Shown: in pieces, positions 6,183-7,426 of the stretch
Layout of the letters: the number at the start of each line of letters is the position of its first letter
Numbering within the stretch: the first letter of the stretch is position 1
NCBI GenBank assembly: GCA_026994735.1
Contig: JALWQD010000111.1
Span: forward strand, 1 to 7,426
DNA: 7,426 bases
Direction: 5' to 3'
Source of the DNA: Gammaproteobacteria bacterium
GTDB taxonomy: Bacteria > Pseudomonadota > Gammaproteobacteria > SZUA-140
Translations under genes and position numbers: made by a program
The notes under the pieces: generated by a model
The model's input: the letters and a program-made list of their open reading frames with translations, nothing else
The model's database searches: none
Told to the model about the DNA's origin: nothing

Positions 6183-7426
6183 TCAGGAAAACCCTCCCCG
6201 GATCCCCGCAAGCGTTAGCGAGAGAATTGCTCCCCATTGCAATATTTTCCAACCTCTGCGGTCACCATGGAGAACAAATTCAAGCACATAGAATAGAATT
6301 ATGGCCCTCGGGATACCCGTCGTCAACGCACCATTGATAGCGCCAATATCCGGTACAGCGGGTACGAGTACAGCGATAAATATAATTAAAAAGTCCATCG
6401 GCGTAACACGAAAGTCATTGCCGCGAGTGAGGCGAATGCCCATCAAAACACCTATGGCAAGTAAAAAGAAGACAATATGGCTGGCAGTACCCACAGCGGC
6501 AGAACTGCCAGCAAGAAGATAAACAGAAAAAACAGCCGTCACATAAATAACCAATTGAATCAGGCGTAACTGCATCTTCTTAACAACGATCAAAAAGAGG
6601 CTGGCCAGGGCGGTAACGAGAGAGGCGACGGCAATATCACTGGGCACATCGTCAACAGCGACAACAACACCCATGAAAAGACTCACCGTTAACAATTGTA
6701 ATGATAGTGTGATAACACGAGGCACAATGCCTGTCCGGCGCAGGCTTGCGACCTGCCGTTTTAACAATGATTCACGCAGCGGCTGTGTGCTGGCAAGAGG
6801 CCATTGATAACGCCCAACAAGATAAAAAAACCCGAGAACAAGTGCGCAAAATGTCGCATAAATAGCCAGCAGCAGAGCATCCGTTTGGTAACGTAGTAAA
6901 TACCCAATACTGACCAACAAAGCCTGGGCACAATAGATAATCAGTACGGCTTCATAGTGATCAAGCCCTAGCTTCAATAATTTGTGATGGATATGATTCT
7001 TGTCGGCGGCAAATAAGGGACGCCGCTCGAACAATCGCTGCATCATCACCGTCAATGTGTCAATAATTGGCATGCCAAGAAGAAAGATAACGACAACGGG
7101 ACTGATCGCCGCATGAACTTCCTGACTCAGCACAATCACCAAGAAGCCGATGGAAAAGCCGATAAACTGGCTGCCGCCATCGCCCATAAAGATCCGTGCG
7201 GGATAGGTGTTGTAACGCAAAAAGCCGAGAATCGCCCCGGCCAGAGAAAGACTGACAACCACCAGCTCTTGTCCGTTCGCAAGATAAGCTAACAGAGCGA
7301 CGGCAACCAGGCTCAGCAGCACCTGCCCTCCCGCCAGCCCATCAAGCCCATCGGCCAGATTGATTGCATTGGTAACACCAATCAGGGCGAGAATAGTGAA
7401 GGGAATTGACAGATAAGCAGGCACTT
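6183..7426 (-). CDS. WecA/MraY-family polyprenyl-phosphate sugar-1-phosphate transferase (5' end outside window)
   Basis: The visible 413 residues begin inside the gene; the GTG at 7424 is an internal Val codon, and the N-terminal membrane segments with the first aspartate pair are missing. Visible family motifs are NLADGLDGLAGG (22-33), FMGDGGSQF (79-87), GMPIIDT (117-123) and the nucleotide-sugar loop DKNHIHH (141-147). The enzyme moves a sugar 1-phosphate (GlcNAc or a related sugar) from UDP-sugar to undecaprenyl phosphate on the inner face of the cytoplasmic membrane, starting repeat-unit synthesis. About 266 residues follow HIHH, with roughly nine hydrophobic segments; E. coli WecA has under 100 there, so this is a long form. 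The sugar cannot be told from the sequence. The gene ends 187 nt before the OPX start, leaving open whether it shares that transcript. Confidence 0.93.
   Translation of the reverse strand, partial: VPAYLSIPFTILALIGVTNAINLADGLDGLAGGQVLLSLVAVALLAYLANGQELVVVSLSLAGAILGFLRYNTYPARIFMGDGGSQFIGFSIGFLVIVLSQEVHAAISPVVVIFLLGMPIIDTLTVMMQRLFERRPLFAADKNHIHHKLLKLGLDHYEAVLIIYCAQALLVSIGYLLRYQTDALLLAIYATFCALVLGFFYLVGRYQWPLASTQPLRESLLKRQVASLRRTGIVPRVITLSLQLLTVSLFMGVVVAVDDVPSDIAVASLVTALASLFLIVVKKMQLRLIQLVIYVTAVFSVYLLAGSSAAVGTASHIVFFLLAIGVLMGIRLTRGNDFRVTPMDFLIIFIAVLVPAVPDIGAINGALTTGIPRAIILFYVLEFVLHGDRRGWKILQWGAILSLTLAGIRGGFS

Noticed and set aside
7422..7424. GTG at the window edge as the start of the WecA-like gene
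   Set aside because: It would remove the N-terminal membrane segments and first aspartate motif required by the family; the frame is simply cut by the window.

Overview
The window reads as one stretch of a Gram-negative exopolysaccharide locus with all seven genes on the minus strand, so transcription runs from the high-coordinate end to the low. The organism is most likely a gamma- or betaproteobacterium. The set includes outer-membrane export parts, base composition is close to half G+C by eye, and the ATPase and TPR lipoprotein are of the kind found in exosortase (XrtA/PEP-CTERM) polysaccharide loci of environmental proteobacteria. No exosortase gene and no PEP-CTERM substrate is visible here.

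Layout in transcription order: (1) 7426-6183, a WecA/MraY-type polyprenyl-phosphate sugar-1-phosphate transferase, cut at its 5' end by the window, with a long C-terminal membrane extension; (2) 5995-5411, a short outer-membrane polysaccharide export (OPX, Wza-like) protein without the C-terminal outer-membrane helix of Wza; (3) 5411-4182, an outer-membrane beta-barrel whose start overlaps the OPX stop; (4) 4036-2267, a GumC/Wzz-type chain-length co-polymerase; (5) 2158-1355, a separate CpsD/CapB-type tyrosine-kinase-like ATPase; (6) 1287-454, an ExeA-like AAA ATPase of the XrtA-associated family; (7) 442-1, the N-terminus of a TPR lipoprotein that runs off the window. Gaps are 187, -1, 145, 108, 67 and 11 nt. 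A strong extended -10 element in the 145-nt gap suggests that genes 4-7 can be transcribed on their own.

Inferred joint function: the transferase loads the first sugar phosphate on the lipid carrier; the chain-length protein and its kinase-like partner control polymerisation at the inner membrane and periplasm; the short OPX protein and the beta-barrel together form the outer-membrane exit; the ATPase and TPR lipoprotein probably help assembly or control. The points most worth a second look are the OPX/beta-barrel pair, the altered Walker A' motif of the kinase-like protein, the extended WecA-like enzyme and the internal promoter. No RNA gene, mobile element or CRISPR array was seen, and no intergenic stretch exceeds 200 bases.
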